Assembly (NCBI RefSeq): GCF_000003815.2
Contig: NC_049993.1
Location: 4,078,891-4,142,890, forward strand
Direction: 5' to 3'
DNA from: Branchiostoma floridae
Lineage: Eukaryota; Chordata; Leptocardii; Amphioxiformes; Branchiostomatidae
Length of the DNA stretch: 64,000 bases
Part shown: positions 11,301-20,275 of the stretch, one piece after another
Layout of the letters: each line of letters starts with the position of its first letter
Numbering within the stretch: the stretch's first letter is position 1
Notes under the pieces: model-generated
Told to the model about the DNA's origin: nothing
Database searches by the model: none
What the model saw: the letters and a program-made list of their open reading frames with translations, nothing else
Program-made: the position numbers and the translations under genes

Positions 11301-14300
11301 TGAAATATGATAACAGATTGTAACGTTTATCTTACTCTGACGTTTTTTTTAGGAAATTTCTAAACTGACCTTTACTCTGAACGCCGAGCGAAACCGAACG
11401 ACTGCCTTGGAACGACATCTTTACCAGATGAGTAAGATGTCAGGCAAGTTGAAATCTCGATTCTCAAGAGAAGATCCAAGATTCCTTTTCTTTACATTAT
11501 TGATTTAAGTACCATTGGATCTTATTTTGTGGTTGATCGTAAGTTAATAGCTTGAAATTGACAATATGCATACTGCTGGTTTTCATATTGCGCCAAATGT
11601 AACTTTTTTTTTCAAAAGTAAACACCATTTAAATATCTTTCGTTCGTAATTGAGATGGAAATGTCTGGCAACATTGGTTGAGCAATCCATCAAGATCTGT
11701 TTTGATACCAAAATCAAGAAGTGTACTCTGAGAAAGAGACTGTAGGTTTAAATTTTCCTTATACTTATTCTTATTCATTGATTGTTGCCATAATGGCCGT
11801 CTTTAATGACATTTACAGAATCTTACTCGTAATAAAAAAAGGATACAGTGACAAGTAGTGGTGCGTACCTAAAGCCCGGACTTGGAATTGGACCTAAAAT
11901 AGTTAGGTCCAAGTCCAAAAAAAAAACTAAATGTCCGGAGCCAAGTCCGGACTTGCAAAAACCGATCTGTCATTTATATGCCCTTTTCTGTTCTAGACCA
12001 TCTAAAACCTTCCATAGACAGCGAAATTTGCACTTGAAAAAGACACAAAATATTTCGTGTTTACACTGGCTGTATATAATTTGCATGTATTTTTCACATA
12101 GCATTTCAATTCATGCTAATATGCAATTTCATGGACAAAAATGGACTTTAAGTCCGGACCTGAACCTGAACAGCTGTACTTGAATCCGGACCTGAACCTG
12201 AATATGAGTTTAGGTGACAAGCTTAATGTGCATCTGAATTCTTTTCATCCTGCAGGCTTTAATTTCCGAACTGCCACCCTGACTAAGGAACAAATCAGCC
12301 CTGATGACTACTACCGCGGACAGAAAATGGCAACCTACAAGAAAGGAATCCAGCTCTCCCCTACACAGGACACTGCGAGCAAGAGGACTAAAGGCGAAGG
12401 TAGGAGTAAGTTCTGGATTTGGTTAAAAATTATGCTGTAATTAAAAACATTGGACTCCGCCAAATATGCAATTGATCAACAGTCTTTGTCAAGGAATGAG
12501 CAATCCACCGCTTTCTGTGACGTCACGTTATACAGATAGAACACGTGACTCGATGAGCAGTGGATCATAAGTTGAAGTCTTTGTTGAGAGATGGTTGTAA
12601 AGTCCTGATGTAATTGGCATAATGTGAGGTCACAGAAAAAGTGAATTCGTCATTCCTTGACAAAGACTGGAATTAATCTGTCCCAAATGTGTTAATTTTT
12701 ATGTTGGACCCAGAATTTCTTCTACGAGCACAGGGGAACTTTCAAGTTCTAGGTCTGTACACTGATACATTACCAACAGGACCCTTTTTATTAATTAGTT
12801 TGTATGAAATGAAATGTTTATTCTTCCTACTTGAAGATGGGTACTTTATATGATATTCTCTGTGTATCATATCAAAGATGGGAATCTAGTTGCGTTTGTT
12901 CATAAGTTTTGTTCCACGCCAAACAGTGACAAACGTGTGTGCCACCTGTCAACACGGACTCTGTGTGAACCAAGATGACGGCTTCAAGTGTACCTGCTCA
13001 CCTGGATGGACTGGACAGAACTGTCAGCAAGGTGATTTCCTTTTCATATATTCTATTCTAATTGTTCTGAGGGTCCTGATATTTCATGCCTTTTCCCTAG
13101 TTGTTTTATGTATATATTTCTTATTGAGTGGGAACTTACTGATGCCAAACATTTTTTGCGTCCCATAGATATAGACGAGTGTACCAAACAACCATGTCAA
13201 CATGGACGCTGTGTGAACAAAGATGGCGGCTACAAATGTACCTGCTCACCTGGATGGACTGGACAGAACTGCCAGCAAGGTGAGTTGTTTTACTAAATCA
13301 TCGCCTAATTCAAAAATATTAAGCATCGTTTCATTTTCTGTTTGTTTGCTCTCCTTCTGCAATAACCTTTTATTAAAATTCTGCAATTCACTTTCCATAT
13401 ATACCTGGTGTGGATCAAGAATACTATATTAGGATCTCAATTCAGTTTAACAGTAAGCTCTACATCCTAAAATGTTGTCATCATCACACAGATATCAATG
13501 AGTGCACCGGAGACCCATGCCAACATGGACGCTGTGTGAACCAAGATGGCGGCTACATATGTATCTGCTCACCTGGATGGACTGGACAGAACTGTCAGCA
13601 AGGTGAGTTTTCAACATCGTTGTAACAACAAAAAGCTTTAAATCTAAGTATTTTTCCATGTTCTTTTTGTAACATCTATACGAACCTCTACTTTGTTGAT
13701 CACGATTCATTCCAATAAGTTTCATGATTTCATGAGAATATATTCTGGCATGAAAAGACATAGATGAGTGCACCGGAAACCCATGCCAACATGGACGCTG
13801 TGGGAACAAGGATGGTGGATACAAATGCACCTGCTCACCTGGATGGACTGGAGGGAACTGTCAGCAAGGTGTGTGAGCTGTATATATGCACTGATTATAA
13901 GGTTCAAGAAATTTCATGCCTTTGTCCCTAATTTTCCATGGGTATATTGCTTATTGATTGGGAAGTTACTTGCTACAATTTTTGCGGTCCATATTATAGA
14001 CATCAACGAGTGTACCAAGCAACCATGTCAACATGGACGCTGTGAGAACCAAGATGGCGGCTACAAATGTACCTGCTCACCTGGATGGACTGGGCAGAAC
14101 TGTCTGCAAGGTGAGACATTTTTCAAGGATAAGCAAGTTGTCAGTTTCTACAGGTTACCTTAATCAAGGCTAGACTTAAGTTTAGATGACATATTTAACC
14201 CTTTGTTACTGCTGTGTGTTGTGCAGACATTAACGAATGTGTCAAGAAGCCTTGCGAACACGGGAGCTGTGTGAACCAAGATGGCGGATACAAATGTACC

Positions 14301-17300
14301 TGCTCAACTGGATGGACTGGACAGAAGTGTCAGCGAGGTGAGTTATGTACATCATCCTACGCCCGGTCCCCGACGGCACTAGCCTATTGCCTTTAGTATT
14401 GGGGCCCTGCTGTCTGGGTGCCTACCAGCGGTTACTGTGATTGCCGCCACAAACCAGCTGTCAACCAATCAGAGAATAGGCCTTTCTTGGGCTTTCTGTT
14501 CATGAAAGCCACCTCGCAAAGGCCGCTGGGAAGCTATGAGCCAATCATGTTACGTCTTACATAGCTCCATCCTCCTACGCCCGATCCCCAACGGGTGACT
14601 GTCCAAGGGTAAGCTCACTTATATTCATAAGCAGGGCGGTCAGTAACTCATCTGAGTGCACCAGATAGCAGAGGTGACCACAAGGAGTTTCAACACGACT
14701 ATGGTTCCTCTGCGTAAGAGAATGGTTATTTATAAACTATAAACAAGCTGCCCTTTTCTTCGGGTTACTTGAATCTAGGCTAGACTTAATTTTAGATTAC
14801 ATAGTAGAATCCTGTTAACGTTAATTGCATGGCCCATTTGTCAGTTATTGGACTTAGTCAATTTTATGCAGTTATCGGGCTTTAAGTCAATTTCATGCGG
14901 TTATCGGGCTTAGTCAATTAACCCTATAGGATACCAAATGAGTGGCACTAGCCATTAACAGACATTTTCGTCAAGCTTGCCGGTTCTGTTCCTTTGCATA
15001 GCCACATAACGTTGTTTCTTCGTGGAGTCTTTTCCACTTTTACCAGGAATCGCATCTAATTCTCTGTAACCATTGAGATACAATTACAAAATTTTTGGTG
15101 ATTTTATGCCATTCTACACAATCTTGTCAGCTCGTTTTTGTTATTTTATTATATACATTGTATTTCCATGTTTGTATACCATACCTTGTGACATTATTTC
15201 ATGCAAATATTAGACTTATGCCATAATGGCTTTTGCAAACATGCCATTTCATTTATAGGGTGAATGGGAAATGGCTTGAGTTTTTAGATTTCAATGCAAT
15301 TCCATGAATTATGCAATTGGCTGTGATGCAATTGGTTGGAGTTTACTGTATGCCTCCAATTAATGGCAATTTATTATGATTGTTAAATGCTGTGCAGACA
15401 TTAACGAGTGTGTCGGAAAGCCTTGCAAACATGGGACCTGCGTGAACAAAGATGGCGGCTACAGCTGTACCTGCTCCCCTGGATGGAAAGGACAACATTG
15501 CCAGCAGCGTGAGTTTTTTTTATTTTTTTTTATTCACGACCTTGTATTTGGCAACATAGGGTAAAAATGGAAAATTCAGTCCAAATCATACCAAATCAAG
15601 ACCAAAATTGCGCTTCAGTCTTGTCATGATAGCCTGTGTGTATGTCATAGTAGAGATCACGACCCAGTAGAATCGCCGATTGCCCTAGGGCAAATCGTGA
15701 TCGGAGTTGTTCCTAGGACAGGCTGCGATCGGGATCTGTCCTAGGACAATCGTCGATTCTACTAGTAAAGATTGCGATCGGGATCTGTCCTATGACCAAC
15801 TCCGATCCAAACTCAAATGATGCTAAGGTATAGGAAACAGCAATACTTTTCTGATAAACCATGAAAGGCACATAATGAACGTTATGTGGTAGGTAGTAGG
15901 TATTTAGTGCAAACCTACTAACTTATTACCAACTACACTGAAGGCTATGAGTGTCAATTATACAATGTTAACTTCGCTCAAGACTACCACACAGAGTCAC
16001 TTCTGCAACTTTACTCAATGCACACTTCTGCTCAATGCTACCTCACTAGTGTCACTTTTACAGCTCTGCTTGATATTTTGACACCTGTTTGATAACTTTA
16101 CAGTTGTTATTGTTCTTCCAAAGCTGTGAATTGATTCAGTACAAGTCTGACTAGTGAAATGTACTCAATAGGTGTGAAAATGTGACTAATATCTTGAAAC
16201 TTTGCTTGATCTTTTGACATCTGTTTGATGACTTTACAGTTGTTATTGTTCTTCCAAAGCTGTGAATTGATTCGGTACATGTCTGACTAGTGAAATGTAC
16301 TGATTGGTGTAAAGCTGTAATATCTTAACACCTCAAAATTTGCAGACTGAAACATTGTTCATAAGATTTTTGCTCACATGAAGTTTATGTAAGTAATGCT
16401 ATAAACTGTAGTGTACCTTTAGTAAAGTTGAAGAAGGGACTTGAGTTAAGTTAACGTTGTAGAAGTGACACAAGTAGCCTTGAGTGTAGTTGGTATGAAA
16501 TACCAATAAACAAGGAGAGCTCTAAAGGAGCCAAAAACAATATATCTAAAAGGTCAAGACCTAACGACTAACCAGATTTCAAAAGCAATCATCCATTTAA
16601 CTTCGTGTGTTATGCTGCTTAACCAAAAGTACACTTTTACAAGTTCTACGTACAATATGACATTTTTAGTAAAGGCTATGGAATGCATCATGTGGTCCTT
16701 TTCATTATGTATCCTTCTATCCCCTTCCGAAAATAATTTCATCAGGTTGGTAGAATATAGGATATATGAGAATTCTTATGCACAACCAAAATTGGACTTA
16801 CTTGCTAACGTTTCGATGTCTGTCAGACATCGTCCTCAGAGCTTCTAACTGGAGTTCTGCTTCTCACCGCTATATGTAGCCGATGTAGGTGGCGCTTTTG
16901 CGGCGAGAATAACACTATCCCAAACGTGGCTCAGCTTGTACCCCCCCCCCTCGTCCCGGTTCATCACTGGGGTATCCTTCTATATTATCACAGCCTCGTG
17001 TCCTAGCGGGTGGAGCGAACAGAAAACCCACTGCTACAAGGTGATGCCGGACAAACTGAAATGGACTGACGCAAAATCGCGATGCGAACAACACGGTGCA
17101 CATCTTACTTCAGTCAAGGACGCCACCGAGAACAAACTCATCAGTCAGCTCATATCCAGTGGTAAGTTATGTACATTTCATTGTCACAAAGATCTGCGAA
17201 ATGCATTCGCTAATGCTACACATATAGATAAAAATATGCGCACCTGACGAAGGAAAATCTGTTCAAATACCTTATGTCATCATCTAACTACGATATACTG

Positions 17301-19466
17301 GAAAAACTCTGTAAGCTCGTCCACGCATGTTTTAAGAAGAGAGAAGAAGCATGTAAACTGTAATATATATGTATAGCTTTCCGATTACTTACTATGTACC
17401 AAACTGACTGCATTTAGCCCCAATGGGGCATGAATATGCAATAAACTTCATTGTCATTGTCATTGTCATTGTCATTGTAATTGTCATCAATGGTTAAAGA
17501 TTTAAAAAGATGAAAAGTACCAACAGGAGCTTAGGATTTTTTCTCACTATGAACAACTGTCATAACATCTTCCGACATCATGGTGACAAAAAGTCTGACA
17601 TTAATTTGTCAATTTTAGCACATCATAATACATACATGATGAATATTAATATGCTTCCACAATTATCCTGACTAAGAGGCGTTGGTCATGTGGTCTGACA
17701 AGTGGAAATAAGTCTGCCCCAACCGAATTGCCCTTTCCTGGGATTGAACTGAGGTCTCCTAGTTACCAACTAATTGGAACCAGGAGGTAAACTGTTGGCT
17801 GCTACCAGTTGAACTACAGAGACATTCCGGCCATACAGTTAATCTCCGAGCAGATCCTACGATAGCACAAGATAGTATCAAAAGCTGCCAGAGGAGTGAA
17901 GCTGGCCTACATGGCATATACGAGTACATGTACACCTCTTGGTTGAATTCACTCCTTGGCCAGTTGTCTACTTTATCTTATGCCATCGGAGAGTCTGTTG
18001 GAGATTACCATACAGCTAGAAATACAAGACTGGCCTAGCAGTAAAACAGGCTTGAAATGACTGGTTTAGAAATCTAAAGACGTATTTCTTTAACTGCAGC
18101 CCTCAAGCAAGAGAAGGATGACCTTGTTTGGATCGGACTCACGAATGGAAAGAAAGGTAGGCATGCCATGACTACCGTTTGCTGTCAATTAACAGATGTA
18201 ACTGATCGTCTCCTACCTATTCTCCCCCTGCCCTTTCCAAGTGCACAATAAACTTATATGAAACACGTACAATTTTACATACATACATTTCTTCTTGGCA
18301 TTTCTGTTATGCTGTCACAATTGGAAAAAGGGTGCCCACCGGAAGGTTTTGGGCACTTTTGGGCATTACCCCTACGTGGCCCCCTGGAACACCGTACGAT
18401 TTCCGTGTCATATTTGGACCTGGTAAGGCCCCCGATTTTTTACACTCAGAGTTAAATCAACCCGATATCCAGTTCACGCTCTTTTGGGGCCGAATCTGGG
18501 ATACGGCCGAGATCTGGATACACCAGTGCTCAGGTTGTCACGCCCGATACAGAACAGAGCAGATTGTTAGCTCCACGACGGGATGATCCCCTTTCCAATT
18601 GTGAATGTAGCATAAGCCGTATACCAGTCGGAGTCACAGCGACTTCGGCATATGGAGCACTTGTGTCTTTCCGCAGTCCTCTACCCTTCATTCCGCAGTA
18701 GGAGTCTGATATATGCTAACTTATTTGTTTCCAGTAATTTCTATTCTGCAGTTGTGGGGAAGCGATTTGAAGTGGACAGATGGATCACCGGTCTCTTACA
18801 CCAACTGGGCTAAGGGCCAGCCAACAGTGGCAGGACCTTTCATCTTCATCGGGAAAGCTGGAGGGAACTGTGCCGGCATGTACTCTAAGGTGTGTGTTCC
18901 AGCGTCCTTTCCTCCCTCTCTATCTCTCTCTCTCCACCTTTCTCTCCCTCTCCCTCGAGATCCCTCTCTCTTTCCGTCTCTCTCTCTCTCTCCGCCTTTC
19001 TCTCCCTCTCCAACTCTCTCCCCGTTTCTCTCTCTGTTTGTCTCTCCCCGTCTCTCTCTCTCTCTCTCTCTCTCCGTCTTTCTCTCCCTCTCCCTCGAGC
19101 TCCATCTCTCTCCCCGTATCTCTTTCTCTCTCTCTCTCTCCGCCTTTAACTCTCTCTCCCACTCTCTCTCCTCGTCTCTCTGTCTTTCTCTCTCTCCGTC
19201 TCAGTACCATGTTCATGTTTCTTTATTTATTATCTGGAAGGTATGTAAGAACTGTCCAAGAGAATTAAGACTGATCAATAACATATTTGATATGACAATC
19301 GACACAAAAAAAGTTTAACAGTACCCGGACTATAAAAGTTAAATATGTATTTTCTTCTTTCTTATAGAAGCCAGGCTGGCTGATGATGGGCCGGGGAGAA
19401 ATAGGACAGTGGAAAACTGGGAGATGTGACAGCCAGCATCCCTTTATTTGCAAGAAGCCAAAATGA
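5363..19466 (+). CDS. Type II membrane C-type lectin with seven EGF-like repeats
   Basis: My gene model has 16 coding exons: 5363-5450, 10330-10487, 11353-11431, 12256-12399, 12927-13031, 13169-13279, 13492-13602, 13758-13868, 14000-14110, 14227-14337, 15398-15508, 16994-17161, 18100-18156, 18735-18889, 19368-19466 (fifteen listed spans join without a phase break; the sixteenth, if any, would be 5'UTR). It gives 572 residues. Residues 1-53 are a polar cytoplasmic tail. Residues 54-75 are one hydrophobic helix with no signal peptide, so the type II orientation is inferred. Residues 76-156 are a stalk. Residues 157-413 hold seven EGF-like domains, calcium-binding type DINEC or DIDEC in repeats 2-7. 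Residues 413-572 are a C-type lectin domain (SCPSGW, HCY, SRCEQHGAHL, WIGLTN, WTDGSPVSYTNW, HPFICKK). The usual EPN or QPD and WND sugar-calcium motifs are not evident, so classical calcium-dependent sugar binding is doubtful. The acceptor of the fourth EGF exon is weak. A role in recognition or immunity is inferred. Confidence 0.85.
6138..6322. mobile_element. Palindromic MITE-like element
   Basis: Two arms of about 70 bases (6138-6206 and 6253-6322) are near-perfect reverse complements, separated by a 46-base spacer. Each arm contains the words TGGCCAGGCTC, GCTCTCTGCCGCC-type and ACCCG-TAGGAGT. The element lies in the first intron of the lectin gene. No target duplication is clear. Confidence 0.8.
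6471..6570. other. Assembly gap (100 N)
   Basis: A run of exactly 100 N, which usually marks a gap of unknown size. It lies inside intron 1 of the lectin gene. Confidence 0.99.
6609..6853. repeat. Two-copy tandem duplication
   Basis: Two direct copies with a period of about 123 bases. Both contain TGTGGTTTATAT, TTACTTTTTATTC, ATATATTTTCAAGGCC and CTGACCATGCGAAAAAATG. It is intronic and starts shortly after the gap. Confidence 0.85.
7606..8270 (-). mobile_element. Broken reverse-transcriptase fragment of a non-LTR retrotransposon
   Basis: The minus strand encodes two open pieces that belong together. One (8221 down to about 7930) runs WSYMKGLKRDLVG to NPSKASGPDQIPP. The other (about 7938 to 7609) runs from MTASEIAPVLTNIFQQSL through CDIFKKGDGVVPSNYRPVSL to YQRSFRAKRSTETQL. 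SGPDQIP, FKKGD and NYRPVSLT are signature words of LINE reverse transcriptase fingers and early palm. The frame shifts near 7930, and the catalytic FADD/YADD region and the endonuclease are absent, so the copy is dead. It lies antisense in lectin intron 1. Confidence 0.88.
8281..9613. other. Intronic DNA, only dispersed repeats
   Basis: No coding exon was found. Around 8880-9180 a GGGTCCCCTAGC-GC motif occurs twice (8980, 9111) in a stretch that looks like a dispersed repeat. The rest is AT-rich and featureless. Confidence 0.5.
9614..9650. repeat. Perfect 17-bp hairpin
   Basis: The arm TCAAGGACGTTATATCA (9614-9630) is followed by the 3-base loop ACC and its exact reverse complement (9634-9650). 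The word TATTT occurs immediately on both sides. No uracil-rich tail or promoter context is seen, so a terminator is not implied. Confidence 0.95.
10513..10835. mobile_element. MITE with about 40-bp terminal inverted repeats
   Basis: The left arm (10513-10552) and right arm (10797-10835) are inverted copies sharing CGAAAACGAGGTCA and GGCAAAC. The interior is AT-rich with no frame. It starts 25 bases after the donor of lectin exon 2. The target duplication is not clear. Confidence 0.75.
11856..12213. mobile_element. hAT-like non-autonomous element
   Basis: The element is flanked on both sides by the same 8-bp word GTGACAAG (11848-11855 and 12214-12221). The left end begins TAGTGGTGCGTACC, close to the 527-972 element. 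The right end is more diverged. The interior carries the same GTCCGGACCTGAACCTGAA-type words in both orientations. It ends only 42 bases before lectin exon 4 (12256), so it lies over the usual branch-point zone. Confidence 0.65.
12480..12669. mobile_element. Short inverted-repeat element
   Basis: Arms 12480-12531 and 12619-12669 are inverted copies (CAGTCTTTGTCAAGGAATGA at the ends) around an 87-base spacer. It is intronic and has no coding capacity. Confidence 0.82.
14345..14645 (-). repeat. Dispersed repeat (inverted partner at 52385-52680)
   Basis: This matches the reverse complement of 52385-52680. Both contain a CCTACGCCCG-TCCCC-ACGG box near each end, the CCAGCTGTCAACCAATCA block and a GCTTATGAATATTAAT-type end. 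It lies in the intron between the sixth and seventh EGF exons. Confidence 0.8.
14840..14925. repeat. Short tandem repeat, about 36-bp unit
   Basis: About two and a half copies of a unit containing GGTTATCGGGCTTAGTCAATT. It is intronic. Confidence 0.75.
15660..15805. repeat. Nested palindromic repeat
   Basis: The arms AGTAGAATCGCCGATTG (from 15667) and CAATCGTCGATTCTACT (to about 15764) are reverse complements. Between and after them the TCCTAGGACA and GCGATCGGGATCTGTCCTA words repeat in both orientations, giving an arm-and-a-half structure. The element is probably a MITE. Confidence 0.7.
15924..16500. mobile_element. Foldback element with internal 136-bp direct repeat
   Basis: The inverted ends 15924-15974 and 16448-16500 share ACCAACTACACT-AAGGCTA and GTTAACTT. 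Inside, a unit of about 120 bases (from 16068 and 16204) is duplicated directly and nearly identically, including TTGTTATTGTTCTTCCAAAG. No protein frame was found. It lies in the intron before the first lectin-domain exon. Confidence 0.82.
16810..16839 (-). ncRNA. Hammerhead-ribozyme-like core of a Penelope-like element remnant
   Basis: Read on the minus strand, CTGAGGA (16839-16833) is followed by an 8-bp perfect hairpin (GATGTCTG / CAGACATC) and then GAAAC (16814-16810). This is the CUGANGA - stem II - GAAA order of a hammerhead core. One extra C sits between the first box and the stem, and stem I pairing looks weak, so activity is uncertain. A related, more decayed block lies at 35975-36115. 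Penelope-like retroelements are known to carry such motifs. The assignment here is inference. Confidence 0.45.
17400..17486 (+). repeat. LINE 3' end with (CATTGT)n tail
   Basis: The sequence CTGCATTTAGCCCCAATGGG...GCAATAAA is followed by about six CATTGT units. A similar TGCATTTAGCCCAC end occurs in reverse orientation at 22390-22430. Short tandem tails of this kind mark 3' ends of CR1/L2/RTE-type elements. The upstream element is missing. Confidence 0.55.
17675..17826 (-). mobile_element. tRNA-derived SINE fragment
   Basis: On the minus strand an A-box-like stretch (TAGTTCAACTGGTAGCAG, near 17815) is followed by a B-box-like CAGTTCAATCCC (near 17745), spaced as in a tRNA-derived promoter with an insertion. 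The cloverleaf is not intact, so it is not called as a tRNA gene. It is intronic in the lectin gene. Confidence 0.55.
18903..19201. repeat. CT-rich low-complexity tract
   Basis: About 300 bases of TCTC-rich pyrimidine sequence in the last intron of the lectin gene, starting 13 bases after the donor. The long frames here (serine/leucine/proline-rich, and arginine/glutamate-rich on the other strand) are composition artefacts. Confidence 0.95.
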
Positions 19467-19489
19467 TAAAACGTTGATTCTGAGGCCAG

Positions 19490-20275
19490 CAATGTTGATT
19501 TGATCATATCGATGACATCCTTTAAAAAAAATAAAACCGATGCGTGCTTTCGAATAAATTGTTACCTTTATTTCGAAATCTAAGGGGTCAGGAAGTTTGA
19601 AGTCATGGCTAAACACACAAAATATGGTATACAGAACGATGGATGTTTTTAAATTTTGTTCTCTCGCATCTTCTTTGGGTTTTGAATTTCCTTTGGCAAT
19701 TTATGACAGTAGTTGTTAGTTTTCGATTTTATTTTTAATTTACAGCATATACGTGCTCAGTTTACAGCAGTTTTGTACGGTTACCAGTACTCTTGAAAAC
19801 GGATGAAAATTGGTGCGCGCGTGGATGTTATCCATATAGTCAAACCAACATAGTCTAAAGAGATATAGAGGACGGGGATGTATCTACAACTGTACACCTG
19901 AAATGGTAGCCTATGCCTCATGGTCTCATTCATGAGTTATTTACTTGCGTTGTGGCCTATATAAAACACATGCCTTATATGGGCGCGTTCCCAGTGAACC
20001 TGAGAGAAATGTACCCAAATTCTTCATTCTATGTTGAGCACATTTACCCTACATTAAGTGACTTGGCCATGTTGATTTTATTATATAGATGACATCCACT
20101 GAGAGCTCTAAACCTGATGCGAGCGTACGAATAAAAAATTGCCTTCATTATGAAATTCAAGTGGTCAGGAAGGTCAAACAACTGATTGAACACACAGAGT
20201 AAAAGATATACGGAACAATAGATCCGTTTAATTTTTCCCATTTTATTCTATGACGTTAGTATACGTTTTCCATTA
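19490..20275. repeat. Duplicated 3' flank of the lectin gene
   Basis: The block 19490-19690, just after the lectin stop codon and including AATAAA signals at 19530-19560, recurs in diverged form at 20072-20275 (GATGACATCC, GGTCAGGAAG, AACACACA words in the same order). This suggests a local duplication that included the transcript end. Confidence 0.7.

Larger units (their letters stand above)
12927..15508 (+). repeat. Array of seven EGF-like exons
   Basis: Exons at 12927, 13169, 13492, 13758, 14000, 14227 and 15398 are homologous. The last six are exactly 111 bases each, and all are phase 1-1, so exons can be added or skipped without a frame change. The words AACATGGACGCTGTG and CACCTGGATGGACTGGA recur at the DNA level, pointing to recent tandem exon duplication. 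Exon 13758 has CATGAAAAG as its acceptor with a poor pyrimidine tract and may be used inefficiently. Confidence 0.92.

Noticed and set aside
18713-19318. 201- and 162-residue Ser/Leu/Pro-rich frames and an Arg/Glu-rich antisense frame
   Set aside because: The sequence is a CT-rich low-complexity tract within the last lectin intron. Only 18735-18889 is a real exon.
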